NCBI GenBank assembly: GCA_905201175.1 | Contig: CAJKNC010000013.1 | Coordinates: 1 to 23,003 of the forward strand | DNA length: 23,003 nucleotides | Reading direction: 5' to 3' | Origin: an uncultured Succinatimonas sp. | Lineage (GTDB): Bacteria; Pseudomonadota; Gammaproteobacteria; Enterobacterales; Succinivibrionaceae | Part shown: piece after piece, positions 1 to 8,020 of the stretch | Layout: each line of letters opens with the position of its first letter | Numbering within the stretch: the first letter of the stretch is position 1 | Notes under the pieces: model-generated | Told to the model about the DNA's origin: nothing | Databases searched by the model: none | Seen by the model: the letters and a program-made list of their open reading frames with translations, nothing else | Program-made: the position numbers and the translations under genes

Positions 1-10
1 ATTTTATGAA

Positions 11-40
11 TAAAAAAAGCCCGGCAAATTTTGCCGGGCC
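11..40 (-). terminator. Rho-independent terminator of the nqr operon
   Basis: Read on the minus strand, a GC-rich stem (arms 33-39 and 19-25, GCCCGGC/GCCGGGC) closes a short A/T loop and is followed directly by a run of seven T. It starts 16 bases after the nqrF stop codon. This is a textbook intrinsic terminator and places the end of the operon right after nqrF. Confidence 0.95.
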
Positions 41-55
41 TATTACCATTTTCGA

Positions 56-1282
56 TTAACCGCCAAAGTTATCGAATAAGATATTATCATCCTCAACGCC
101 TAAGCTGTGAAGCATATCAACAGCAGACTTAGTCATCATAGGAGGTCCGCACATATAGTACTCGCAATCCTCAGGATTCTTGTGGTCTCTTAAGTATTGC
201 TCATAAAGTACATTTGCAATAAAGCCTGTCAAGCCAGTCCAATGGTCCTCTGGACGAGGATCGGAAAGGGCCAAATGCCAAGTGAAGTTAGGATGCTCCT
301 TAGCAAGCTGATCAAATTCATCATTGTAGAAGCATTCTGATAATGAACGTGCGCCATACCAGAAGGAAATCTTACGCTTAGTATTCAAACGCTTTAATTG
401 GTCAAAAATGTGTGAACGCATCGGGGCCATACCAGCACCACCACCGATAAATACCATTTCATTATCGGTATCGCGAGCAAAGAACTCACCGAAAGGACCT
501 GAAATGGTTACCTTATCGCCAGGCTTTAAGCTCCAAATATAGGAAGACATGATTCCCGGAGGAGCTGAAGGGTTAGAGAACGGCGGAGTTGCAATACGTA
601 CGTTCAACATGATAAGGCCCTTCTCGCCAGGGTAATTAGCCATGGAGTAAGCACGAGTGGTTGGAGTATCAACCTTTGAAACCAACTTATCAAAGCCATA
701 GCGCTTAAAAGCACCCTGGAACTGAGGCTCAATATCAAAGTCTTTGTAGTAAACAGTATGAGCCGGAGCTTCAATCTGAATATAACCACCGGCGCGGAAC
801 GGTACTTCCTCACCTTCAGGAATACGTAAACGAAGCTCTTTAATGAAGGTTGCTACGTTGTGGTTAGAAATAACCTCGCATTCCCATTTCTTTACGCCGA
901 AAACGGAAGCCGGCAATTCAATATTACAGTCATTCTTGACGGTAACCTGACAAGCCAGACGCCAGCCTTCCTTAATCTGACGCTTAGAAAAATGAGAATA
1001 TTCGATAGGTAAAACGTTGCCGCCACCAGAAGTGACTTTAACTTTACACTGACCGCAAGCACCACGACCACCGCAGGCTGAGGACACAAATACGCCCTTA
1101 TCACCTAAGATGTTCAAAAGCTTGCCACCTGCTGGGCAGGTCATAGTCAAAGATGGGTCATCATTGACGCCGATCTTGACGTCACCGCCTGTTACTAAGT
1201 ATCTCTTAGCAACAACGATGAGGGCTACTAGAATGGCGACGATAACGACGAACATTATGACGCCAGATACAATTGTTAACAT
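56..1282 (-). CDS. nqrF: Na+-translocating NADH:quinone reductase subunit F (NADH/FAD/2Fe-2S)
   Basis: NqrF is the electron-entry subunit of the Na+-NQR complex. It oxidises NADH on the cytoplasmic face and passes electrons through FAD and a 2Fe-2S centre. The 408-residue protein has one N-terminal membrane helix (about residues 3-25). A plant-type ferredoxin domain follows with cluster ligands C70, C76, C79 and C111. The FAD-binding motif R210-A-Y-S213 and a ferredoxin-NADP reductase-like domain come next, with a glycine-rich NADH loop near 276-286 and a CGPP motif near 379. It ends in F-D-N-F-G-G, as in the family. Cys and FAD-motif numbering is the same as I recall for Vibrio cholerae NqrF. 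ATG start with an AAGGGGG ribosome-binding site; 9 bases follow the nqrE stop. It is the last gene of the operon. Confidence 0.98.
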   Translation of the reverse strand: MLTIVSGVIMFVVIVAILVALIVVAKRYLVTGGDVKIGVNDDPSLTMTCPAGGKLLNILGDKGVFVSSACGGRGACGQCKVKVTSGGGNVLPIEYSHFSKRQIKEGWRLACQVTVKNDCNIELPASVFGVKKWECEVISNHNVATFIKELRLRIPEGEEVPFRAGGYIQIEAPAHTVYYKDFDIEPQFQGAFKRYGFDKLVSKVDTPTTRAYSMANYPGEKGLIMLNVRIATPPFSNPSAPPGIMSSYIWSLKPGDKVTISGPFGEFFARDTDNEMVFIGGGAGMAPMRSHIFDQLKRLNTKRKISFWYGARSLSECFYNDEFDQLAKEHPNFTWHLALSDPRPEDHWTGLTGFIANVLYEQYLRDHKNPEDCEYYMCGPPMMTKSAVDMLHSLGVEDDNILFDNFGG

Positions 1283-1291
1283 GTATCCCCC

Positions 1292-1888
1292 TTAGAGCTG
1301 AATACCAGAGAAGGACATGAAGCCAATGGCCATAAGTCCTGCAGTGATAAAGGTTAAAGGCAGACCACGCAGACCGGCAGGAGCGTTAGAATACTTAAGT
1401 TTCTCACGAATAGCAGCCAGCAGAATGATAGCCAATGCCCATGACGCACCTGAACCAATAGCATAAACTACAGATTCGGCAAAGTTATATTCACGCTGTA
1501 CCATGAAGGATACACCAGCGAAGATAACGCAGTTTACAGTAATGAGCGGCAGGAAAATACCCAAAGCAGCGTACAAAGACGGTACGTACTTATCAAGGAA
1601 CATTTCCAGGATCTGAACGATAGCTGCAATAACACCGATATAGGTGATGAAGCTCAAGAAGGACAGATCCATGCCCTGAACTAAGGCATCCGGCTTTAAG
1701 ATGTACTCATTGATAAGGTTATTAGCCGGAACAGCTAAAACCTGAACCATGATTACAGCAGCACCTAAACCTGCGGAAGTGGTAACTTTTTTGGACACAG
1801 CCAAGAAAGTACACATACCGAGGAAGAAGGCTAAAGCCATGTTCTCAATAAAGATACTCTTTACGAGTAAGGACAAATAATGTTCCAT
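1292..1888 (-). CDS. nqrE: Na+-NQR subunit E, integral membrane
   Basis: NqrE is a six-helix membrane subunit related to RnfA. With NqrD it holds an intramembrane iron-sulfur centre that carries electrons across the membrane. The 198-residue product is almost entirely hydrophobic and carries the two expected cysteines, C26 (in GMCTF) and C120 (in TVNCVIF), at the positions known for V. cholerae NqrE. Its length equals the family norm. The ATG lies 2 bases after the nqrD stop, and its GGAGG ribosome-binding site lies within the end of nqrD, so translation is probably coupled. Confidence 0.98.
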   Translation of the reverse strand: MEHYLSLLVKSIFIENMALAFFLGMCTFLAVSKKVTTSAGLGAAVIMVQVLAVPANNLINEYILKPDALVQGMDLSFLSFITYIGVIAAIVQILEMFLDKYVPSLYAALGIFLPLITVNCVIFAGVSFMVQREYNFAESVVYAIGSGASWALAIILLAAIREKLKYSNAPAGLRGLPLTFITAGLMAIGFMSFSGIQL

Positions 1889-1890
1889 TA

Positions 1891-2553
1891 TTAGTAATCC
1901 TCCCTATGAGTGTCATACTCGAGAGGCTCTTGCAGATCCTTACGGAAGGTCTTAACTAACCAAATTAAGCCACCAACAAGGAAGAAGGCACACGGCGGCA
2001 TTACTAAGAAACCGCACGGTACATACCAACCGCCATTGTTAACGGTTTGGAAAATGGTAAGACCAAACCAAGTACCAGAACCAAAGATCTCACGGATTGT
2101 TGCAACAATGCACAGAACTAAGGAATAGCCTAAGCCATTGCCAATACCATCCATTAAAGAAGGTAACGGCGGATATTTAAGAGCAAAGCCTTCAGTTCTA
2201 CCCATAACAATACAGTTGGTGATAATCAAGCCAACATATACGGATAACTGCTTTGACAGATCGTAGGCAAAAGCTCTTAAGATCTGATCAACGATGATTA
2301 CCAACGAAGCGATAATAGTCATCTGTGCAATAATACGTACAGAACCTGGAATCAGGTTACGCACATATGATACCGCCAAATTAGAGAGCGCAGTAACGAA
2401 GGTTACTGACAGACCCATTACGAACGCGGTCTTCATGCTTGAAGTTACGGCTAAAGAAGAGCAGATACCTAAAACCTGAATCATTACCGGGTTATTGGCA
2501 ATTAACGGCTCAAGTAAGCTCTCTTTTACACCAGGGACTTTAGCGTCACTCAT
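1891..2553 (-). CDS. nqrD: Na+-NQR subunit D, integral membrane
   Basis: NqrD is the partner of NqrE and is related to RnfE. It spans the membrane about six times and provides the other two cysteines for the intramembrane iron-sulfur centre. In this 220-residue protein they are C31 (LGICSS) and C114 (ITNCIVMGRTE), shifted by two relative to my recollection of the V. cholerae residues. The N-terminus is amphipathic, followed by the family block NNPVMIQVLGICSSLAVT. The ATG directly abuts the nqrC stop codon with no gap, and AAGGGGGA within nqrC serves as the ribosome-binding site. Confidence 0.98.
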   Translation of the reverse strand: MSDAKVPGVKESLLEPLIANNPVMIQVLGICSSLAVTSSMKTAFVMGLSVTFVTALSNLAVSYVRNLIPGSVRIIAQMTIIASLVIIVDQILRAFAYDLSKQLSVYVGLIITNCIVMGRTEGFALKYPPLPSLMDGIGNGLGYSLVLCIVATIREIFGSGTWFGLTIFQTVNNGGWYVPCGFLVMPPCAFFLVGGLIWLVKTFRKDLQEPLEYDTHREDY

Positions 2554-3342
2554 TTATTCCCCCTTGCTCAAATTTTTGAGGAACGGCTGATAGGCGTCAC
2601 CTAACCAATAAGCAGCAGTATTGTTGACACCGTTAGAAGTCAAGGTTGCGCCAGAGAGAGCGTCGACCTCAAAATCCTTGCCCTCACCAGTCTTATCGGC
2701 ATTCTTAGTGATGGCAAACTTATAAGTACCTTCAGCATCATTGATCTTCTTATCAACCCAGAAGGCTTGCCAACGCGGATTGTCGATCTCACCACCTAAG
2801 CCCGGAGTTTCACCGTGAGAATAGAAGGTTACAGCCTTAATAGTATTACCATCTTTTGGATCAACGGCAACATAACCATAAACGGTAGACCACAGAGCCT
2901 GTCCGTAGAACGGCAGGATCACGCGCTCAACATTGCCATTTTCATCCTTAGAGAAATAAACAGGCATGTACTTAGAATGAGTACGAATACCTGCGCGATC
3001 ATGATCTTTTGCGATGGCAACAGAAGTTTCAGGTTTCTTTGCTAAAGAAGCAAAGTTGTAACCGTCAATTTCAGAGGGTGCAACTGCATCATCAGCCAAA
3101 ACACCTGCATCAACATCTAACAAATGAGCTTCAATGTACTTTTTATAAGTAGCAGCTACAGAGCCTTCAATCTCATGGCCAGAAACTTTAAGAATGCTGA
3201 CCTGACGATCGTTAGCAATAGCTGCAGCCTTGAACGGATCAAGGGCAACGACAGCACTTGAAACCAGCACAGAACATACTAAGCAGAACGAAATAATAAT
3301 GACGAACGTACCTAGTACGGAGTCTTTATTCAGCTTTAGCAC
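2554..3342 (-). CDS. nqrC: Na+-NQR subunit C, covalent FMN protein
   Basis: NqrC has one N-terminal membrane helix (about residues 10-35) and a large periplasmic domain that binds FMN through a phosphoester bond to threonine. The flavinylation motif D-A-L-S-G-A-T-L-T is present near residues 227-235, counted from the GTG start. The open frame reaches a TTG at 3348, but AAGAGGAG stands only 2 bases from that TTG and 8 bases from the in-frame GTG at 3342, so I chose the GTG (262 residues). The gene overlaps the end of nqrB by 17 bases. FMN attachment needs the transferase ApbE, which is not encoded in this window. Confidence 0.97.
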   Translation of the reverse strand: MLKLNKDSVLGTFVIIISFCLVCSVLVSSAVVALDPFKAAAIANDRQVSILKVSGHEIEGSVAATYKKYIEAHLLDVDAGVLADDAVAPSEIDGYNFASLAKKPETSVAIAKDHDRAGIRTHSKYMPVYFSKDENGNVERVILPFYGQALWSTVYGYVAVDPKDGNTIKAVTFYSHGETPGLGGEIDNPRWQAFWVDKKINDAEGTYKFAITKNADKTGEGKDFEVDALSGATLTSNGVNNTAAYWLGDAYQPFLKNLSKGE

Positions 3343-4579
3343 GGGCAAGTCTCCTCTTGATATTACGCTGTGCGCTCAGGTAGTCAAATAACGGAGCCCA
3401 GCAGTTTGCAAACAGAATAGCCAACATCATGCCCTCAGGATAAGCCGGGTTGACGGTACGGATAAGAATTACCATGCAGCCAATCAAGATACCGAAAGCC
3501 CATTTACCTGTATTAGTAAAGGAGCTTGAGACCGGATCAGTTGCCATAAAGACAGTACCGAAAGCAAAGCCGCCTAAAACGATGTGCCAAGTAAATGGCA
3601 TAGAGAACATCATATTAGTGTCAGAACCAATGAGGTTGAATAAGCTAGAGGTGAGTAAAGCACCAACTAAAATAGCAACCATGATGCGCCAAGAAGCAAT
3701 ACCGCAAGCTAAGATGATAGCAGCACCAATGATGATCATTAAGGTAGAACCTTCACCAATGGAGCCTGGGATGTTACCTAAGAAAGCATCCATCCAACCA
3801 ATAGCTTCACCCTGAACATTGACTAATGCTTCTCTGCCGCCCTCAGCCCACTGTGCTAACGGAGTAGCACCAGAGAAACCGTCAACCGGAATCCAGCAAT
3901 TAGTGCCGGAAATGGATGCCGGATAGGCAAAGAATAAGAAAGCACGGCCAGCTAAAGCAGGGTTAATGAAGTTACGACCGGTACCACCAAACATTTCCTT
4001 ACCAATTACAACACCGAAGCTGATACCTAAAGCAGCCTGCCATAAAGGCATAGTCGGCGGAACAATTAAGGCAAAAAGGATGGAGGTTACAAAGAAGCCT
4101 TCGTTAATCTCATGCTTACGAACTAAGCAGAATAAAACTTCCCAGAAAGCACCTACAGCAAAAACAACAATGTAAATCGGGAGGAAATAAACTGCACCAA
4201 TAACCATTTTGCTATAAAAGCCAGCATCAGCTCCTAAGCTTGCACCAAGAATCTGCGCAATTGCGTAGTGATAATCGGCACTAAAAAGAGCATAGGAAGC
4301 GTTAGCAATATCTTCAGCGTTAGCTAAAGTAGCTATAGCATTAACAGTTTGGTTACCAACGTTATACCAGCCCCAGAACATTGTCGGGAAAACAGCAATC
4401 CACACCAAGATCATGATGCGCTTTAAATCAGTAAAGTCACGAACATGAGTTCTTCCGGTGGTTACTCTGCCAGAACTGTATAAGAAAGTGAAGGTACCTT
4501 CATACAGAGGGTAGAACCATGATAATGCGCCACCCTTTTCAAACAGCAGAGAGAATTTCTTTAGAATGTCTAATAACAC
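3326..4579 (-). CDS. nqrB: Na+-NQR subunit B, covalent FMN, quinone and Na+ path
   Basis: NqrB is the large membrane subunit that carries a covalent FMN and takes part in Na+ transport and ubiquinone reduction. The 417-residue protein has about ten predicted membrane segments. The FMN site is D-G-F-S-G-A-T with T239. The block GKEMFGGTGRNFINPALAG (194-212) and the end NIKRRLAR are typical of the family. At 143-147 the sequence is G-A-F-W-E, where V. cholerae has G140-G141-F-W-E144; the second glycine is alanine here. The start is GTG, preceded by GGAGG at a spacing of 9, five bases after the nqrA stop. Confidence 0.98.
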   Translation of the reverse strand: MLLDILKKFSLLFEKGGALSWFYPLYEGTFTFLYSSGRVTTGRTHVRDFTDLKRIMILVWIAVFPTMFWGWYNVGNQTVNAIATLANAEDIANASYALFSADYHYAIAQILGASLGADAGFYSKMVIGAVYFLPIYIVVFAVGAFWEVLFCLVRKHEINEGFFVTSILFALIVPPTMPLWQAALGISFGVVIGKEMFGGTGRNFINPALAGRAFLFFAYPASISGTNCWIPVDGFSGATPLAQWAEGGREALVNVQGEAIGWMDAFLGNIPGSIGEGSTLMIIIGAAIILACGIASWRIMVAILVGALLTSSLFNLIGSDTNMMFSMPFTWHIVLGGFAFGTVFMATDPVSSSFTNTGKWAFGILIGCMVILIRTVNPAYPEGMMLAILFANCWAPLFDYLSAQRNIKRRLARAKAE

Positions 4580-4584
4580 TTTAA

Positions 4585-5943
4585 TTAACCCTCCACTTCA
4601 ATCTTAGTCAAGCTTCTGCGAAGCAAAGGACCGTAATCGTTCTTGCCTGGACATACATAAGTGCAAAGAGCAATATCTTCTTCAGATAACTCTAAGATAC
4701 CTAATAGCTTGGCCTGATCGACATCGTTGATATCAATGGCACGAATCAACATTGTTGCCTCAACATCAAACGGCATAACCTTCTCAAAAACGCCGATAGG
4801 CATAATAGGACGAGGTCCGCCATTTAAGGAGGTATTGAAGGTGTAATGTGCAGGCTTAATGAAACCTGAAACAAAAGCGCGAGTAGCAGAATGGCGATTT
4901 AAGCCTAAGCCCATCCAGTTCTTTAAGAAGAACTCATTCTGATTACCCTCTTCAATGAGAGCAATACCCTGATGATAACGGCCTAAATAAGCAAACGGAC
5001 CTTCTACAATATTACCCCAAAGTACAGTACCGGAAATAATACGTACTCCATTGCTGCTCTTCTTGATTTCCTTATCATTCAAGAGCTCCATAACAGAAGC
5101 TCCCTGTACGGTAGCAATTAAACGAGGGTTAGCAGCACAAGGACCAGCCAAAGAAACCACTCTGCGGTTGTAATATTCACCATCAACAAATAAATGACCG
5201 ATAGCGATTACATCCTGATAGCCAATATGCCATACAGTCTTTGTCTCGTTTACCGGATCTAAGGTATGAATGTGAACACCAGCTAAGCCAGCCGGATGCG
5301 GACCCATGAAGACTTCTTCTTGGACATTATCAATAGAGCAAGAAGGTAAAGACTTCTCATCCTTACATACATAAACCTTAAAATCACCAATACGGCTAAT
5401 AACTCTGATACCGTTAATAAAGGCTTCAGAATCATTGTCAATAATGACCTTAGGTTCAGCGGCTAAAGGATTGGTATCCATAGCAGTAATAAAGATGGAG
5501 TGCGGTAGGCTGCCAATCTTCGGCACCTTGTCAAAAGGACGAGTACGGAAGGCAGTCCACATACCAGACTCAACCAACTCATCAATAACATCCTTTGAAG
5601 AAAGCTCCAAGAGCTTCTCAGGGGCGGTCTTTTTAAAGGCTACGCTCTCACCGTTATTATCTACTTCAATGACCAATGACTGGAAAGCACGACGAGCACC
5701 TCTGTTGATAGCAACAACTTTGCCAGCCACAGGGGCAGTGAAACGTGTTCCAGGATTTTTCTTATCTTCGAATAGAACCTGACCTTTCTTGACCTGGTCA
5801 CCGGGTTCTACAGCCATCGACGGACGTAAACCGATGTAATCACTTGCAAGTAGTGCAACGTGCTTTACCATCGGACTGTCGCTGATCGACTGCACCGGTT
5901 TGCCGTCAATAGGCAGATCCAATCCTTTTTTGATGTTAATCAT
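4585..5943 (-). CDS. nqrA: Na+-NQR subunit A
   Basis: NqrA is the peripheral cytoplasmic subunit of Na+-NQR, related to RnfC, and has been linked to quinone binding. The N-terminus M-I-N-I-K-K-G-L-D-L-P-I is the family signature, which fixes the start at the ATG at 5943 (452 residues). An in-frame TTG four codons upstream lacks a ribosome-binding site. The chosen ATG itself has only a weak GGAA at 6 bases. It is the first gene of the operon, and a short leader ORF with a better ribosome-binding site runs into its start, so coupled translation is possible. No transmembrane segments are seen, as expected. Confidence 0.97.
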   Translation of the reverse strand: MINIKKGLDLPIDGKPVQSISDSPMVKHVALLASDYIGLRPSMAVEPGDQVKKGQVLFEDKKNPGTRFTAPVAGKVVAINRGARRAFQSLVIEVDNNGESVAFKKTAPEKLLELSSKDVIDELVESGMWTAFRTRPFDKVPKIGSLPHSIFITAMDTNPLAAEPKVIIDNDSEAFINGIRVISRIGDFKVYVCKDEKSLPSCSIDNVQEEVFMGPHPAGLAGVHIHTLDPVNETKTVWHIGYQDVIAIGHLFVDGEYYNRRVVSLAGPCAANPRLIATVQGASVMELLNDKEIKKSSNGVRIISGTVLWGNIVEGPFAYLGRYHQGIALIEEGNQNEFFLKNWMGLGLNRHSATRAFVSGFIKPAHYTFNTSLNGGPRPIMPIGVFEKVMPFDVEATMLIRAIDINDVDQAKLLGILELSEEDIALCTYVCPGKNDYGPLLRRSLTKIEVEG

Positions 5944-6025
5944 AGACGGTTCCAACTATAAACATAAGGGGGATTACTCCACCGATCGACCTGTTTTCGT
6001 TCACCCTAAGGATAAAAGCTTTCAT
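5936..6025 (-). CDS. Possible 29-residue leader ORF overlapping the nqrA start
   Basis: In the nqr leader an ATG at 6025 opens 29 codons (beginning M-K-A-F-I-L-R-V). The frame ends at a TAA lying inside nqrA codons 2-3, so the two frames overlap by 8 bases at ATGATTAA. An AGAGGA lies about 10 bases before the ATG. The second half is hydrophobic (G-G-V-I-P-L-M-F-I-V-G). I recognise no family. Such an arrangement can couple translation of nqrA, whose own ribosome-binding site is weak. It could equally be a chance ORF. Confidence 0.3.
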   Translation of the reverse strand: MKAFILRVNENRSIGGVIPLMFIVGTVYD

Positions 6026-6068
6026 AAAAGGCCGATCCTCTGATGGGACAGACAGGTGTACCCGATAA

Positions 6069-6077
6069 ATTTTACCA
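6069..6077 (-). promoter_or_regulatory. Probable nqr operon promoter (extended -10)
   Basis: On the minus strand the bases TGGTAAAAT form an extended -10 element (TG-N-TAAAAT, five of six matches to TATAAT). A clear -35 hexamer at the right spacing is lacking, which suits an extended -10 promoter helped by an activator. The predicted start near 6062 gives a leader of about 118 bases before nqrA. Confidence 0.6.
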
Positions 6078-6112
6078 TAAATCGACTTAAAATCGTCTAT
6101 GAAAAGTAAATG

Positions 6113-6130
6113 TTTAGATCTGCATCTAAA
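6113..6130. promoter_or_regulatory. Perfect 7-4-7 inverted repeat upstream of the nqr promoter
   Basis: TTTAGAT and ATCTAAA are separated by CTGC and form a perfect palindrome. Its centre lies about 60 bases upstream of the predicted nqr start, the usual distance for a class I activator. The core TAGAT-N4-ATCTA matches the FNR consensus TTGAT-N4-ATCAA at eight of ten positions. It may bind an FNR/CRP-family protein; the binding protein is inference. Confidence 0.35.
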
Positions 6131-6286
6131 ATATTAGACGAGCATTTTTAATTAAATCGCAAAGGTTTTGATGGATTTTGCTCTGAATAAGGCTTATAAA
6201 TCGCAAAAATTCGCAAACGATTACAAAAACGTCAGAATAAACTTAGAAAATACGAAAAAAAATTTTTTTTAAATTATGATCCAAAT

Positions 6287-7528
6287 CTAATTTTTCTTCC
6301 AAGGTGCAACATAGTGCAGGAGCAGTAAACCAGGGAATGCAAGTAATGTACATATAATAAAAAACTGCTCCCATCCCACAGCTTCGACTATAAACCCTGT
6401 CGTAGCGTTGCAAAAAGTTCTGGGAATAGCGCTAAGCGAAGTTAACAATGCAAATTGAAGAGCTGTAAAACGAGGATTAGTTGAAATTGCTATAAAAGAG
6501 ACAAAAGCGGCTGTTCCCAAACCAACACCTAGATATTCACCTAACAGCACCAAAGCAAACAGCCATACTGAAGGAGTAGTATTAGCTCCTACGTGTGCTA
6601 AAAGAACAAAGCCTACAATAGTTATCATCTGCACCAAACCAAACAGCCACAGGGCTTTATTGATGCCGATCTTAGTCATAATAATACCGCCTAATAGGGA
6701 GCCTATAAGCGTAGACCACAGACCAATATTTTTAGCAACAATACCTATAGTAGTCAAATCATAGCCAAGATCTATGTAAAAAGGCGTAGCTAAAGCTGTT
6801 GCCATTGAATCGCCTAATTTATAAAAGAAAACAAATAATAAAATAAGCAACGCATGTTTTATTCCGCGCCTTTCAATAAATTCCAAAAAAGGCATTACCG
6901 TAGCCTGATACAGAGTTCTGGGAGCATTTACAGCCTGACTTTCTTTAATAAAGAGACAAACTATAAAGCCTGGCAGCAAACACAAAGCAGTGAAAATAAA
7001 AACTCCCTGCCAAGATAAAATTCCATCGGCTAAAATCAAAGACAGGCCGCCCGGAATCAATCCAGATAAACGATAAGCATTTACAAATAATGAATTTCCA
7101 AGTCCTAGCTGATATTCATCTAAAATTTCACGTCTGAAAGCATCAATAGCGACATCAAAAGTTGCAGACAAAAATGACGTAAGAGCTGCTAATGTTCCAA
7201 TCAGATAAATATTATTTTGCGGCTCAAAAAAGCCAAATACACCGATAATTACTATAAGAAAGGCTTGTGTAAACAGCATCCATCCCTTACGTCTTGGCAA
7301 AGCAAAGATGCGGTAACGATCTAATAGGGGAGCCCAGAGAAATTTCCACGTATAAGGAAACATCACTATCGACATAAATCCGATAGTAGCTAAATCCAAA
7401 CCTTCACTGCGCAGCCACGCTGACAATAAACTTAAAAGGACATATAGCGGCAGGCCTGAAGAAAAGCCGGTTACCACGCATATGCCCATTTTACGAGAGA
7501 AAATTTCTCCTAAAAGCTTGCTCTTCAC
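6287..7528 (-). CDS. ampG: AmpG-type muropeptide permease (MFS)
   Basis: AmpG imports anhydro-muropeptides released from the cell wall for recycling. The 413-residue protein is hydrophobic throughout, with about 12 membrane segments. It shows strong family blocks: GFSSGLPLYVL (about 21-31), T-I-G-F-M-S with KFLWAPLLDRY (about 48-71), F-Y-K-L-G-D (about 235-240), and T-A-L-Q-F-A-L-L-T-S-L-S-A near 354-366. E. coli AmpG is longer, with extra C-terminal helices that are absent here. The start is GTG, 3 bases after the yajQ stop and without a clear ribosome-binding site, so it probably depends on translation of yajQ. A related peptide or drug transporter of the same family cannot be ruled out, but AmpG is the best fit. 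Confidence 0.88.
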   Translation of the reverse strand: MKSKLLGEIFSRKMGICVVTGFSSGLPLYVLLSLLSAWLRSEGLDLATIGFMSIVMFPYTWKFLWAPLLDRYRIFALPRRKGWMLFTQAFLIVIIGVFGFFEPQNNIYLIGTLAALTSFLSATFDVAIDAFRREILDEYQLGLGNSLFVNAYRLSGLIPGGLSLILADGILSWQGVFIFTALCLLPGFIVCLFIKESQAVNAPRTLYQATVMPFLEFIERRGIKHALLILLFVFFYKLGDSMATALATPFYIDLGYDLTTIGIVAKNIGLWSTLIGSLLGGIIMTKIGINKALWLFGLVQMITIVGFVLLAHVGANTTPSVWLFALVLLGEYLGVGLGTAAFVSFIAISTNPRFTALQFALLTSLSAIPRTFCNATTGFIVEAVGWEQFFIICTLLAFPGLLLLHYVAPWKKN

Positions 7529-7531
7529 AGC

Positions 7532-8020
7532 TTAATCGCGGAAATTTTCAAACTGCAAAGGCTGCTCAAGCTTAGAATTGCGAACAAACGCAATGCAGGC
7601 TTGCAGATCATCTTTTTTCTTTCCGTTCACACGTATGATATCGCCATTGATTTTGGCATCTACTTTTAAAGAAGCATCCTTAATCAGTTTGACGATCTTG
7701 CGGCCTAAATCCTTATCAATTCCATCTTTAAAAGTGACAGTTTGAATCGATCTCTTTCCTGAACGGGTAATTTCGCCAAAAACTGCACAAGTAGCCTCTA
7801 TCCCGCGCTTGATAAGCTTTTGTCTTAGAATATCGTCCATCTGCTGGATCTGAAACTCCTCTGGAGCCTCAAGCTTTACGCTACTGTCAGCTTTATTAAA
7901 ATTAAACGAGGCTTCTGTGCCTCTGAAGTCATAGCGAGTACTTAACTCACGTGAAGCATTATCAACCGCATTCTGAACTTCGTCTTTTTTTAATTTTGAA
8001 ACAATATCAAAAGATGGCAT
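7532..8020 (-). CDS. yajQ: YajQ family nucleotide-binding protein
   Basis: YajQ proteins (UPF0234) are small cytosolic proteins with a two-domain ferredoxin-like fold. They bind nucleotides, and some members bind cyclic di-GMP and act in regulation. The 162-residue protein has the usual length and the family start M-P-S-F-D-I-V-S. It also carries the conserved block S-T-R-Y-D-F-R-G-T (about 27-35) and ends with L-Q-F-x-N-F-R-D. The ATG has an AGGA ribosome-binding site at a good distance. It sits 152 bases downstream of dxs and is followed tightly by ampG, so the pair is likely co-transcribed. Confidence 0.95.
   Translation of the reverse strand: MPSFDIVSKLKKDEVQNAVDNASRELSTRYDFRGTEASFNFNKADSSVKLEAPEEFQIQQMDDILRQKLIKRGIEATCAVFGEITRSGKRSIQTVTFKDGIDKDLGRKIVKLIKDASLKVDAKINGDIIRVNGKKKDDLQACIAFVRNSKLEQPLQFENFRD

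Larger units (their letters stand above)
5944..6286. other. Intergenic region between nqrA and ampG
   Basis: These 343 bases hold the nqr leader (about 5944-6062), the extended -10 promoter, and a 7-4-7 inverted repeat. They also contain three copies of TTTGCGA on the minus strand (6157-6163, 6201-6207, 6211-6217). Near the ampG end is an A8T8 tract (6255-6270). No GC-rich terminator is visible after ampG, so some readthrough from ampG into nqr cannot be excluded. Apart from the leader ORF I see no gene here. Confidence 0.8.

Noticed and set aside
3340..3348. TTG at 3348 as nqrC start
   Set aside because: The ribosome-binding site is only 2 bases away; the GTG at 3342 has normal spacing.
5944..5955. 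TTG at 5955 as nqrA start
   Set aside because: No ribosome-binding site, and the family N-terminus begins at the ATG at 5943.
5944..6062. Sodium riboswitch in the nqr leader
   Set aside because: I could not match the leader to any known riboswitch core; only short complementarities such as ACCTGT/ACAGGT were found.
6255..6270. A8T8 tract as terminator of ampG
   Set aside because: It would be a stem of A-U pairs only, with no loop and no GC; not a credible intrinsic terminator.
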